A stretch of 64,000 bases of DNA from NCBI RefSeq assembly GCF_032854445.1, contig NC_088300.1, positions 67,428,984 to 67,492,983 of the forward strand. The letters run 5' to 3'. The translations under genes and the position numbers were made by a program. The notes under the pieces were generated by a model. The model saw only the letters and a list, made by a program, of their open reading frames with translations. It was not told where the DNA came from and made no database searches. The stretch's first letter is position 1. Each line of letters starts with the position of its first letter. The DNA is from Liolophura sinensis. Its lineage: Eukaryota > Mollusca > Polyplacophora > Chitonida > Chitonidae. This document shows positions 11,179 through 25,200 of the stretch, in pieces.

Positions 11179-13212
11179 GTGAGTAGATTACATCTAGTTA
11201 GCGTTACAGTTAGAGCAAAATAAAAATACCATACCCCCCCCCCCCCCCCCCGTATACCTGAAGGACACACCCATTTTTGGAACTTTAGAGGCACAGTATA
11301 GTGCATGTATCATTGAATGTATTGTGGAAATTAAAATAGACACACCCATTTTAAGAATTGACTTTCAATTTTCGCTATAATTTTTAAACTTTTGCACATT
11401 TGATTTGGTTACCGAGATTTTTATTTTGGAAGTTATTGTGTTTTGAAAATTAACTTAATCTTGCATTTAGTGTGATTGGTTACATTAGTAAAAATTTTAA
11501 TTAAGTTTTTCATTGCAGTGCAGTGATGCAGCTTTGAGTTTTCCCATTGTTATTATGACATTATATATACCAGTAATAGAAGTGAAGGACTCAAATAAAC
11601 AAAGTTTTTCACTATATGCATGGTCAAATTAAGCAGAGAAACCACACAGACATTCATAAGCTGGTTTCTGGTTTCAGAATGTAGATTTTGACATGTGTAT
11701 GTGCCGTTGACTTATGGATATGGATATTTGTAATGTGTTGTTATTGGATGCAAATATACACAGGAACATTGGCTCTGTAACGGGTGTTTGCAGTCATATG
11801 TTTTTGTGGGATTGATGGAAATGTGCATATGTAAGGAACAAGAATGGCAGACATGTTCCCTCCACATGGTTGACTAGAGTCTTGCGCATTGATTGTGTAT
11901 GATTTGGTACAGATATATACACTGATATTGTGTGTATGAAGCTGGACTTGTCTCAGTGGTACTTATTTACACCTCCCAACTGCTGCCACACAAGGTGTGA
12001 GTTCAAACCCAGCTTAGGCAGTGAATTTGAATAGTCCCTCCATTTCATTGTTTGTGGACCATGGTGACAATCAACATCACCCATGGGCGTGTGTGTGCTG
12101 TCTTATATTTAATGAAGACCACTTGTCTTTTACAATATGGAATAAGGCATACTTGTCTGATGTATGTTTTCCACTAACTTGCCAAAGCTCATTGGTCTTC
12201 TCTCTGTACTCCAGTTTCCCCAACCTATAGACTGAATAAGAAAATAATTAATTAGTTTATATATGATTGTGTGTTGATCAATGTTGAGTTTAGTAAGCCT
12301 AACATTTGGATAATTTTGTACCTTGATGACTCCCAATTGATAATATCGGTCATTCAGTAAGAGTTATGTTCAAAGGCATAATAAAATGGATCAGCATTAT
12401 TGTATATCTGTTGGACTTAAGTATGCCATAATATTCAGATGCGTTGAAACTTGTTTAAGTATGAGTAAGGTACATATACATGGAATCAAGTTATTACCAA
12501 TAAAACAATGCTTACAAGGCTTTAATAGACATACAACACACATGTTTGTGTGTATGAATACCTTTGTCCAGAACAGGTACTGGACTGTGTGTGTATGCTA
12601 TGTAGGCCAAGTGTCTATTTGGGGAGGGTTGGCAAGGTAGGGTCTGGGAGCAGTTCATAATGTTTTGATGGTGCACTAGGGCTTTTAAACATATTTTCCT
12701 TCAAATACATGTCGGCCTTCGTGTACGTGTAGTTGAGTATCCCCGCGCCCCACACCCACCCACCTCCAGTGTACATAACCACATGTGTTTCCAGTCAGTC
12801 CTTGTATTCTGGTTTTGTATGAACATGGAGGCTCGGCTCTATTTTTAGCTACAACCAGTACTGATTACTGTTAATTACTAAGTATAATAATTGAAGTCAG
12901 AGAGTTGATTTCTGATAACAAGAATAGCTTTGACTAGATTTCCTTTTTTTTAAGTGCATTTTTTTTCAAAGAGGTCATTACAGATTTATTTATATACATT
13001 TATACTACATACATGTATTGGTAGTGGAGTCTACTCTTTCTGCTACCGTACCTAATTAAAACACAGGTGTATAATCAGCTTTGCATCTTGGACTCGACAT
13101 CATGTGGGAACAGATTAGAAATAAAATCAAATGAATGTCTTTTCCGAAAATTTCTAGTCTTTTTTTTCTCAAAAAGAAAATGAAAAGTGTGATAAACTAC
13201 AAAGATTACCTG

Positions 13213-13244
<32 letters not shown>

Positions 13245-16200
13245 AATGTACTACACATTTACATAATGCTGTGTTTTATGTCATTCCTTACAGTTATTTT
13301 TCAAACGAAGAAACAACCAAGAATTCCAGGGTCTTAAACCCTTATAATGTACATGGAGAAATCAGTGTAGAAGCGCAGTAGGGCACATAGATTCATATGC
13401 ATATACCACAAGACATGTCTCACAGCTTAATTTTGTATGCTCGTATTACATGTAACTCATACAGATATTTGTGTGGATTTGTCATGGCTTTGTTTTTACA
13501 CATGCATAGCATACATGTATGCTTTATGTACACCAGTGATTCAGTGTAACAGTAGATGGTCGTGTGGGTGTACCAGCTTCTTACTCATCACATTTCTGTT
13601 TTGTCTTCCCCCATTCAAACTTCTACAGTACCATATTTCACCATACTTTTACAAATGACACATTTTCCTTGATTCTGATGTGGGATTAAGATAATCCATC
13701 TATCTTAATCCCTGTTCTAATTGATTCACCCACATTATGAGAGTTTGTATTGAAGTTTGATTAATTTTTTATCAGAAAGAGTTATGTATTATCATCAAAA
13801 GTATCATTTTTACGCCCTCAATTTCTTCTGAAAGTGCATTTTTACATATCAAACTGTAGGTGAAATCCAGTAACTTATCACTCTCATGCAGGCCTGGGTG
13901 GTGATGATGCAGCTTGACCCACATGCAGGAGTTCAGAGTGTCGTTCATGACCTATCTTCAGAAGGAATCTTACTCCCACGCAACAAGTCAGTCAACACTG
14001 CTTTGAACATACAAGTGGAAATAATTTACCATGGATCACATTATGTACATTTAAACAGAATACAGAGAGAGAATCCACCATTTGTATTGAAGTAAATTCA
14101 TGCAGGCATCTATTAAGTAAAATATTTAGTAGATGCCTGCATGAATATACATGTACAAGTGTAAATGTACACTGTAAATGTAAATGGCTATATGGACATA
14201 TAGCTGTAGGACTTTTTACAAGCACTATTATTCTAATCTACACATGTAATAGATTACATGCACATTTTACTTGTGGATTACTTGTATAGTCAGTGTTATT
14301 TAAGAATAATACCTAAGTGTAATGTATGCATCCATCCAAATCTTTATGTAACTGTTGCAACGGAAAGATAACAAAGTGAACTAGTGTGAATTAGTCTTGA
14401 AGTCTTGAATTAAACTTATCATAAGCCTGTGCCAGAATAATATGACCGAAGTTTATTTTGAAATTGCCATGGACTTTTCTTTATATGCAGATCGTACATA
14501 CATTTGATCACTCTGTAATCGCTTTTAATCAGATTTATTTGTAATGATCATTTGATGCTATAGATGTACATGTACATGGTACTCAAGAATATTGTTCATT
14601 TACAAGAGGTTTAGAGATGGTGAACATCGCTGCCTGTTGTTCTTGTTAATCGTGGACTGAAAATGCTCGATATGATTGTAACCAAAGTCGATTGTGATCC
14701 AGTAAAAATGTGATCCCCACGGCCAAGGTTTGCTGATTGAGAAAATGTTAGTTAACATTAAAGGCTGTGCAGATCGGAAAATACCCAGTGTTTTGGGACA
14801 GGACCTCTGTTAGAAGTTGTATAATTAGCATACGGCGTCTAATTCATTAGGTGAGTACCACACCTGACTTTACAGGTACATACTACTGTAACGCCCAGAT
14901 TCAGTCATATTGACTTCCACGCGAACAATTTCATTAAAAAAAAATGGCTTGAACCCACCTTATTTTTGTTATCCACCGATTCCCTAAAACGCACAAAATG
15001 TAATATGTCAAAGCCAGCAGTGGTATACCATCTTTCAACAGTGATATAGTCGTTTAAACTTTTGAATCCGACAACTCAAATTGTCTGCCATGTTTGGAAT
15101 TTTTTTTCAAATTCAGGCATGGTGATGGGCCGCGAAAATTTTATCCTACCCAACATTCCCTTTAAGAGTAGCATGCCCTGTTATCAGAATGTTGGGTGGG
15201 ATAAAATTTTCGCAACCCAGCCTTGCTCGATGTTGAACAAAAAAAAAATCCAAACATAGCAGACGTTAGTTTGATGGGCCCAACTCAAAAGTGTAAACAG
15301 CTGGATTACTGTTGAAATATGTTTTACCAATACTGGCCTTGACATGTTTCACATGGTTTGTTTGACTGAAGGAATCTGTGGGGGAGGGGTGGGGGTGGTA
15401 GAAAAAATACAGTTTTTTTTGGTGAAATTGTCAGCGTGGAAGTTTATTTGACCGAAGCTGGGCGAACGTCCAGCTTAGCTTTGGGCTAGATTTGAACATG
15501 CGACTTCTGCAGGTGTAATGCCTAAGAACAACCTCAAATGGACCTGTCAACACCGCTGGGATAGAGAGGGCCTAATCCCTTTGAAAGGTAAATGTTTGTC
15601 ATTGAAAATTAGTACATTTACATGTCCCACAAAGGTGAAGGGGAGTGGACTCCATGCGGTGTAGCAATAAAGTGAACACAGTATAACCTTGTCGCAGGTT
15701 GTGTTGGCTGCATAGATACCATATTCAATCCATGCTTGTCATTCACTGATAATGAGATGCCATGCTGCCAAGTATAACTACATGTAGTTCCTGACAAATA
15801 GAGATCAATACAAAACAATTACAGGTCAATACATGTCCACAATGATGGAAGGGCAATGTTTAAATGACCTTGGCAGTCTTGAGACAATTATTAAAGCATT
15901 GGTCACACGAGATCAAAACAAACATGTATGTATACATGAATGGAGATATATAATAATTTTTTTTTTTTTTTGACTTTTTAATTTAAAACAAAATCAGATT
16001 TATCTGTAAATTTGTTCTTTTGCTGAAATTTACATTTTCCCAGTTGGAATTCGTCCTACAGTGTGTAGCTTCCAAACAACTCTCAGAAGACCTCTCTAAA
16101 ATCAATAAAACTCCCAGAATCTGGAAAAATGAGCGACTTATACTCACAGACAAATTTTTAGGTCATTTAGGGTAATTTGCTCTTGGCCTAAGGTAGATCT

Positions 16201-19200
16201 GGCAAATAGGGATTGACTTGGTGAGTGTATAGTGTACATGTATGATGTCTTTGATCGGCCCCGATAGCACAGTTGGTAGAGCATTCGCTTCGGGAGTGGT
16301 AGTTCCAGGCTCAATCCTGGGTCGAGTCACACCCAAGACCTGAAAAGAGGAAGTTGTAACTTCCTTGCTTGGTGTTCAGCAACTGGTTGACCCTTATCAG
16401 TATAATTTCTCGGGCAAGGCGGCTTACTTGCCTTTGGTGAGGCGTCTCAGTGAAGCAGCACTTGATAAGATTGGTGGAAATCCGTCCTGCAACAAGGAGG
16501 CACATTACATGCACCCTAAGGATTCCTTCGTCGTCATATGACTGAAAAATTGTTAAGTACGACGTTAAACCCCAAGCAATCACTCACTCACTCTGTGACA
16601 TATGGCGTTTAAGTGAGGTAGCACTTTAAAAATGGCGTTTGGACTAGCCTACCAAAAGAAGACAGTCATATCTCTAAAAGAATATTATAATGTGTAAGTG
16701 ACGTTAAACCCCAGATAAACAAACTAACAAACACAAATAATTAAAAATACTTGGATAATTAAACAATCATTTTAATACATATTAATAAAACTTGAATCAC
16801 AGGTTTATAGCTTTAAAAGACTGCTACAAGTAAGTCAGGTATTTTATTATTGAATGAGAACAAAAGTGTTAAAAAAAGTTTTAATGGGTCATCATAAAGG
16901 CTGAGGCATGTGGTTCATAAAAGTTGTCTGAGCTCGTCTAACTTTCTTTTTAAAGTCATTAAAAGCTGTCATAATCTCTTCCTGTCATCATCAAAACATG
17001 CATGTGGTTATCATGGGCTGCTTTACCTAGACATACCTGACAGCTATTAAAGTGAGATTGTGCACACCCTAGCTGAGAATTGGGATCCAGGCACTTTCAC
17101 AACACCTCATAAAGCAGTTTTTCACAACAGAATTCTTCACATATCACAACACCTTTATGGTGTGACTCGCCAGAAAACTGCCATTCCTCCCCACAAAAGT
17201 TATTAAAATAATCAAAGTTGTACGAAAATGGCCGCATGATTGAGTGTGCCACTGATGTTTTTTCTGCAGGGTTTCAGTTCAGGACATATGAAAGCAGAAA
17301 ATGAATAGTGGGTAGCTTTTTTGATCGAATTGTAATGACATTCAAACAAAAATTGCTTAAATGACAGTTGATGATAGTCACAGACCTACTTGCAGAGACA
17401 TTCATATATCTTTGTAACCTGTTGCTGGTGATTTTTAAAACCCTGTGTCCTGTATGTGTTAGACTTGCAAAACATTAATGCCGCAGCTCTTGTGTACATG
17501 TATATATCTGGCCAGAATTACTTATGGAGTTTGTGTACATAGGTGGGCATTAACTGTGTCATTTGCAGCATATGATATAACAGTATATATTACATGCATG
17601 TACACTATATGTGCACGTTAATTTCCAGAACGCATTAATTGTTTTGAATATACCATTTCAGTTTATAATGATGAAGCATCTGGCAAATCTTTCGTTTTTT
17701 TTCCTCTTTCTTGTTTTTGTTGTTTTCTCCTAATGTTGCAAAATTACACTTACACTCTGTGCAAGTTGTGTGCTTACATATATTCAGTATGGAGATGATG
17801 CATAACCAGTAACAGTTGGGTGTTCAAACTACAATGTAGAGTGTATTTATTCAACCCATGGACAAAGATACATGTGTGTACGCAGTACACTGACACATTC
17901 CCTGGTTTTACTACAGCAGCATTATAATCTTCCCCATGCATGTGTACATCTAGGGATAGGTGAACCCATCCAATCAACACCTGTTGCCAGCCAATCACTT
18001 TTCATATTGTGGCTGTATTCACAAATTCAGTATTGTGTATTCATGCCGAGTTCAGAGTGGTTGGTTTTGTTGATGGAAGAGATGGGACACGTAACTGTAT
18101 ACATGTAGTTGTGCAGACTGATATTCTACGGCCTATAGTAATTTATTATGTATTTGTCCGCAGTTTGTTTATTCTTGAACGAGAAAAAAAAAGCACTTAA
18201 GACATTTATATTTAACTTGATTAGTGACAGTTCATGTTATTTTATTTTTTACTAATATTTATTTGTTATTTTTTGCACTGGCTTGTTTTTGAGGAAGTTA
18301 TATCTGTTTGTGTTAAATAAAACCTCAGTTACAGGTACATACATGTACCTGCGTTTATATTTAAACCATCTGCATGTCTCATTAAATTAACAAGTCAACC
18401 ATGGAATAAAGTAGATGTATGAAATATCATTATAAAAATTTGGGCTAAAGATTCAACACTCATTGTATACATGCTCTGTAAAGTAGTATTAGATTGCATG
18501 TTCTAATTTCATTACAAGCTGAAGTTCATCTTCCAGGATGAGTCACCAGATAGGATTTCTATTCATCATCTGTTAATACAATGACAGGATAGCATTGTAT
18601 GGGGTACATGTATTTATGAATTTCATTGATACCATTAAACATTTCTTATGAGTCAGTCAGTAGAAAATGTTGCCAAATAAAAGTTCAATAACAGCCATTT
18701 TAATCCCATTAAATTATCAGTACCTCAATACAGTGAAGGAGAATTCTTTTATATTTTCAAAGAAGTTGTTGAGATTGTTGAATGATGTGTCACTGCATGT
18801 ACTTAACTCCTGATCATAAACAAAGGTCCTTCAGCTGGGCAGTCCTTTCTCTCACTGACAGATAAAGTGCTCGTTAAGGATTTACGCCTGGAAATGTCAT
18901 AAATGTGTAATTTTTCCCTGGCACCTAAACACTCCACTAGTTGATGGGAGGTGCTTTAAAGTGAAGTTGGTGTACATGTCTGTGTGAGGAATGTAAGAAC
19001 TCAGGGGTAGAGAGGCAGGACTGTCATTTGTCTCTTTCACAGGTACATATTATTTCCTACACAAGTTTATTGTCACCTGTCAGGAAAGAGAAAGATTTCG
19101 TGCCAGCTAAAGCAGCTGACTGACTAGTGACATTTGTTAGTAAGCATGTCTTTATTAACAGGAACGCTAAGACTTTTGAGTGGTAAAAAATAAGTACTGT

Positions 19201-22200
19201 TCTCCTGTAGACCAAAAATTCCGAACAGATCATCTATATGGCCAGTGTATTTTCTGCTCATGTACATGTGTAAATTTAGGCTGTTGGAATCAATGAACAC
19301 CACTCACACCCAAAAAATCAAATCTAATCATTTATGTACACATAGGCAAGCCTTGTAATACATATTTTAGATGGCATCGAGTGTGTTAGAAAGTTTGCCT
19401 AGATATTTATGCATGCATGCATGTCACTGTAATTAGTCATTTGCCTGATTGTTGTTATGCATGCACATGTCGATAGTGCTGTCCTGTCAATGAGTATTTA
19501 CAGTAATGCTCTCAACAAGAGTAAAGTTTTCTTGGACTTGTTTATACATTGTATTCATAAATATCTGTCATCTGACATTTTTCGTAACACTCCAAAGTTT
19601 CATTCAGAGATCTGGCAAGTCTGAAGTGTTTGTTGATTCATAGCATCTCAATTGGGACCCTCCCACCATACTGCTGGCTGCAGTGAAAAACTCTTGAGTA
19701 GAGTGAAAAACACCAGCCAAATAAATAAAATCAAGTGGGCCCTATATACACAGAGTGTTAAATTGTGTCAAAGTGTGCTTCGTTTCTATTGAGCAGATGA
19801 AGGTGTCTGCTGTCCTTGGCAAATTTTCTCAAGACAAAATGTATATGGCGTCCACACATGTGTCCTTGCGCTTTGCTGTACAGATGGGCTGTACTTTGTC
19901 TGCATGAGGCATAAGTACAGCTAAAAGGCTTTGGTTTTTTAAGATACGCTTTACACTCAACATGTATATGTACATAGCATGTAGAAATTCAGGTTGTGGT
20001 TTTAATTGGTCTCTGGTATATACTCTGTACATGTACGTTTAGAAGAGATGTTTTTAGGCTTAAGCTCAAACTGAAACAATATCTTAAGGCTGGTATGTAA
20101 TATGTGAAGTAATGTATACACTAGAGCAGGATTATGTAGGTCACTCAGGGAAGTAGTGTTTGTATTCAGTGCATCTCAGACCCAGTCTCAGGTAACAAAT
20201 GCTGATTGGACCGGTAGTGCCTGGATGAATAGGTTTACTTGTCACCTTTCAGGAAGAGGTTGACACGCTTCACTTCACTCACTCAAACACTGGCTATGTC
20301 AGGTAAAATGTCATCATGAATATTAAACAGACTTTGTTGTGAATTTATGCACGGTTGTGCGCATTGAGGCTTATCCATTCTTGTATTTTGAAGTGGTTCA
20401 CTGCCGTATTTGAAATTTTTATAAAGATCCACAACATTTGCATACATGTGCATCATTTTATTTATTTATTTGATTGGTGTTTTACACCGGACTCAAGAAT
20501 ATTTCACTTATATGACGGCGGCCAGTATTATGGTGGGAAGAAACCGGGCGGAGCCTGGGGAAACCCATGACCATTCACAGGTTGCAGCCAGACCTGCATT
20601 ATTTTAGTACTTAACATATCATTATGTAGCAATATGTTGACGAGTGAAAAGGCCTCATTCTAGTTTGTAGTAATTTTGCCAACAGAACTTTCCTTTTTTT
20701 ATTTATTTGTGTTTTACTAATTAAATATACTGAATCTTTATAATGACATAAAATGTGTTGTTTTGTACATGTATGCTACTGTTTAAATGTAGAAGTTCAG
20801 TCTACTTACTATGCAACTTTGGGCTGAGAGACAAAGTGTGAAGAAACAAAATGCAAAGTCTTCAGAAACTTAAGATGTGACCTGTAATATACATGTACAT
20901 GCCCACCCCTCTATAGCCTCACCTGTTCAGTTTGATGAATCCTCAGCACCTCACTCCCACATTAAAGGTATTCATATAGAGTGTTAGTGTGACAATAATT
21001 GAAGTTGCTGCAGTTTATCATGAACTGGCATTACCCCAACCTGACAGTATGCAATTTGGAACTGAGCATGCTATTAAAAGGAAAGTGTTCAGCATGATTA
21101 TTATGGCAAATGCTTAACCATGGGTTATTTCTGAGTATCTAGCATGCACTAAGTTAGCAGATTATGTCTTTGTCTTAGTTAAAGAGTAACAGAGGCAGTG
21201 CTTGAAGTTTCTGATTTGGGCAGCCATATTGAAGGTACATGTACATGTAGATCAACACAGGTATCAAAATATTTGATATTTCGAGCTTTTCAGAACGATG
21301 AACTCGGCCAAAATTGAGTTGCTCCAGAATGATTTAAAGGTGTGAAATGTATTAAATTTTATTTATATTATTGTAAACAACAAGGAAATGAATAATATAC
21401 AGGAAACAACCACATACATGTATGTCTCTGAAATTATGAATATTTACAGGACAGAAAGCTGTCTTTGAGTTGACGTGGACTCAATTTGAGGTCATCATTT
21501 TTATTTTGTGCTCTTAAGAACAAAGGAATGACAAAACATTTTAATATCTGCAGCATTGGGTGATATAGCATATACATGTAACTCCAATATGGTTGCAAAA
21601 TTTAGGTCATAAATTAACTGTATTATTTAATACCGTTGTATAGATCATCAGTAACTACAGAATGTCAGCCATCACTGCCCTCCTAATTGTTTATAAAGAC
21701 ATCAGACATAATTACAAAGCCTGTAGTTTTCTCTGGTTCTCCTGGGAAATAAGATCCGTGTGATAAATTTGTTTAAGTGGTTCATTGCCATATTTAAAAT
21801 TTGCAAAGCTTTTCCCTTTTTCTTATGTTAATTACTATACCTGTTAGTGAGAAAAGGATCAGATGGACCAGACATTTGAACAGTTTATGATGTTGATCAA
21901 TGTTGAGTGAATGAGGCAGAAACACTCTTGAAAGTACATGTGTATTACTGGTTTGTGTTTACAGGTATATGCACATACATTTTTCCTGCGTATAATTCTG
22001 TCATACATGTACATTCATGAACATTCATGTACGTACAGGAAATGTAGATGTGTGTTAAATATTCCCATAAGGCCATGGAATATTTAATTGAGTTGTAATG
22101 GATATATATAAACAGCTATCAGATAGTACACACAGTCTACAATTAATCCATCAGTGTAGGAATTCAGCTGATTTGATGCTTTTGAGGCATTGTTTAGTAT

Positions 22201-25200
22201 GGAGCAACTTTCAGTGTAATAAATGCACATTTTTAATTTGATCTTGGAGACAAAACTATTTCGGTTGGATTGGCCAATTTCAGTGCTCCACAAAAAGTAT
22301 AATTTTATCAGTCTGCACAGAATAATGCCTTCAGAATATGCTTGAATACTGTATTTTGCAAGGGACACACTTTGCTTGATTCTGATTTATTCATTCACCT
22401 TATAGGACAACTTAAGAGTTACGTTGTGAAATTTGATTAATTTCTTATCAGGAAAACTTATGTGTTGACATGAAAAATATCATCTTATTGTGCTGCTGAA
22501 AGTGAATTATTACAGGCCAAACAGGTGAAATACAGTAAACATGTGCAAACATGCGAAACTGTTGAAGAATTACCGTAGTACACTTGAATACATAGTACAT
22601 CATAGGCATGCATGTACACATGTATGATCTAATCAACATGATCAAAATATGCTAACTATGTGCCAGCTGATCAATAACATGGGATACTGCACTCATTCAG
22701 CATGTAAACATTTAGGGGAGAGAATGTAAAGACTTGGTATGTGTTTTGATAGATATAAATACGTGTATACATACAAATCATCCCTGTACTATGGAGCAGT
22801 TCATATTGAATAGGGTGTTAAGAAGCAAATAAATAAATGTTACAGAACATGTGTCATACAAGGAGTGTGGAGGGGCCTCCATGGCTCAGTTGGTTATCGC
22901 GCTTGCACAGCGTAATGACCCAGGAGCCTCTCACCAATGCGGTTGGTGTGAGTTCAAGTCCAGCTCATGCTGGCTTCCTCTCCGGCTGTACGTGGGAAGG
23001 TTTGCCAGCAAGTCCAGCTCATGCTGGCTTCCTCTCCGGCCATACGTGGGAAGGTTTACCAGCAACCTGCGGATGGTTTCCACCCACCATAATGCTGGCC
23101 GCCGTTGTGCAAGTGAAATATTCTTGAGTATGGCATAAAACACCAATGAAATAAATAAATCATAGAATGTGGATATATTTATTCCATGACAGGAGTACAG
23201 TCTCATGTACACACATTCTGGAGAAATTACTCATAAGTACATGTATACTCGGTCAGTATACACTTACAGGACGATGGTGGAATGTCAAAACATAAATGTG
23301 TTTTTTCAACATTGCGTTCCAGTGAGCTAGAACTTTAAATAAGGCTTTTTTGGGGGATTGGTCTGGCTGTAGGCTATATAGGAGACAACAAACAAACAAG
23401 TAAACATCTTCAGCACAGTGTTCATACACAGATTTCATAAGCAACTGCCGTCGTATACGTGAAATATTCTTGAGTACGGGGTAAAACACCAATGACATAA
23501 ATAAATAAATAAATAAATCATAAGCAGCTGAAAGTTTCATGTTCCAGAAAACGTTAAGAAATGCTTAAGAATCTTTATGAATACGGGCCCTGATCCAGAC
23601 CCCATGGGTCCTATTGTTCATAATTTATCAACTTGACACCAAACTGTTAAATCTGGAATGTGTTCTGTTGTGTTTGTGTTGACAAGCATTACAGTGTACT
23701 TGGTATTGTTATACATGTTAATGTATTGAGATTGAGTTGTGATTGACATAGTATTTACATTTTGGTTATAATTGTATTTATATTGTGTTGTAGTGGTGTT
23801 CGTATTTATGGTGTCATAGTATGCATACAGTGTTTTGACCATGTTCGTATTGTGGTTATATGCTTCTATGAAATGGTATTTTCTTATGATTGCATTCATA
23901 TTGTATCACACAGGTTCAGTATATCTTATTGTTGCTGTCTTTCAGGTGGGTGTTTAGCTCCTCCACAATTGAAGACCTCATCAAGAAGAGGCTAGACTCC
24001 AGACTGGCAACTGTCAAACCAACATTCATCAGTAAGAAACAAGACTTGAGGTTGAGGAATTAGGATATTAGTAGGCCATCAGATAATAGCCTGATAAAGT
24101 AGTTATTTATCTAATAATAACTCAAATAAGAGAACTTTCTCCAGCTTTTATAATGTATTGTGATTTCCTCCAATATGGGACATTAGACTGACAAATCAGT
24201 CACATCATCATAAGTCAAATGAAAAATTATGTTTATGTACTTCATACATTTAAGACGACAGGTTTTAAGATGTGTCATTTGAGGAACCAGTCAGATTTAA
24301 GTAGGTATTCAGTTCCAAGGCAAATAGTGCCACCCAGCATCCACTGCATCTGACATCATTCCAACCACACTGTTACACTTGAAGGGTCAAATTCCCCTGC
24401 TCTCAATGTGTGAGGGGCCTTGGCATTCTTGTTTACAGTATGCAGTTGGCAGAACTCGTAGGCTGTTAGCATATTCTTGTTATCTAACACCACTCGAACC
24501 CCAACTTATATGGTATGCTGAATTTATTTTTGCCCAGGCCAGCTCTGCTTGTATTAAGGGGTAAAACATTTAAGTGTATCACACTGAGGACAGTTTGTTA
24601 GTGACTTGCTGTAGGTTGGTGGATTATCCAGAGCACTGATTTGTTCAACCCACAAAACTCACTGCCATCACATAAGTGAAAAACTTTTGAGTATGATGTT
24701 AAATTGTTACCATATCTAAAAATTGAAGGGTCAGTTTATTAATTTACAGACCAATTGTCAATGATAGTAAAATGTACAGCTTTCTCATTGGCTGAAGACA
24801 ATGTCTTCGGTGATTCATTAACACCATTGTTAAATTGTGGTCAAATTGCATGGTTATCTTTTTGTAATGTGTGTGTGTCTGATTTTATTGAAAAATTGAA
24901 AAAAAATTTCCCAAGCATATTGTCTAGGTAGTGACATGAAAGTATTACTTGTGAATGGTACAGTGTGTAAAAGTATGTACTGTAATTCTTCAAACTTTTC
25001 TCATGTTTGCAACATGTATATTCAAGCATATTCTGTGGGCATTATTTTGTGTAGACTGATAAAATTAGACTTTTTGTGAAGCCCTGAAATTGGCCCATCC
25101 AACCGAAATAGTTTTGTCTCCAAAATCAAATTAAAAATGTGCATAATTTGCACTGAAAGTTGTTCTTTTATGTGTGAAAAGGTTGGGTAATTAGGGTTAG

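Larger units (their letters stand above)
11179..23945 (+). other. Intron 1 of the SMP-C2 gene (about 12.8 kb)
   Basis: No exon or independent gene could be supported. It contains an 18-C run (11234-11251), an (ATTT)n run near 13214-13241, a TA-flanked MITE, a perfect hairpin, a long foldback, SINE-1 and SINE-2 copies and the unclassified element near 22.2-22.6 kb. ACATGTA-type words are especially dense. Long first introns often hold enhancers, but no specific site is claimed. Confidence 0.7.

Noticed and set aside
16262-16335. Possible tRNA gene
   Set aside because: A tRNA-like head is present, but it is the start of a repeated SINE with a long non-tRNA body; acceptor-stem pairing is not maintained.
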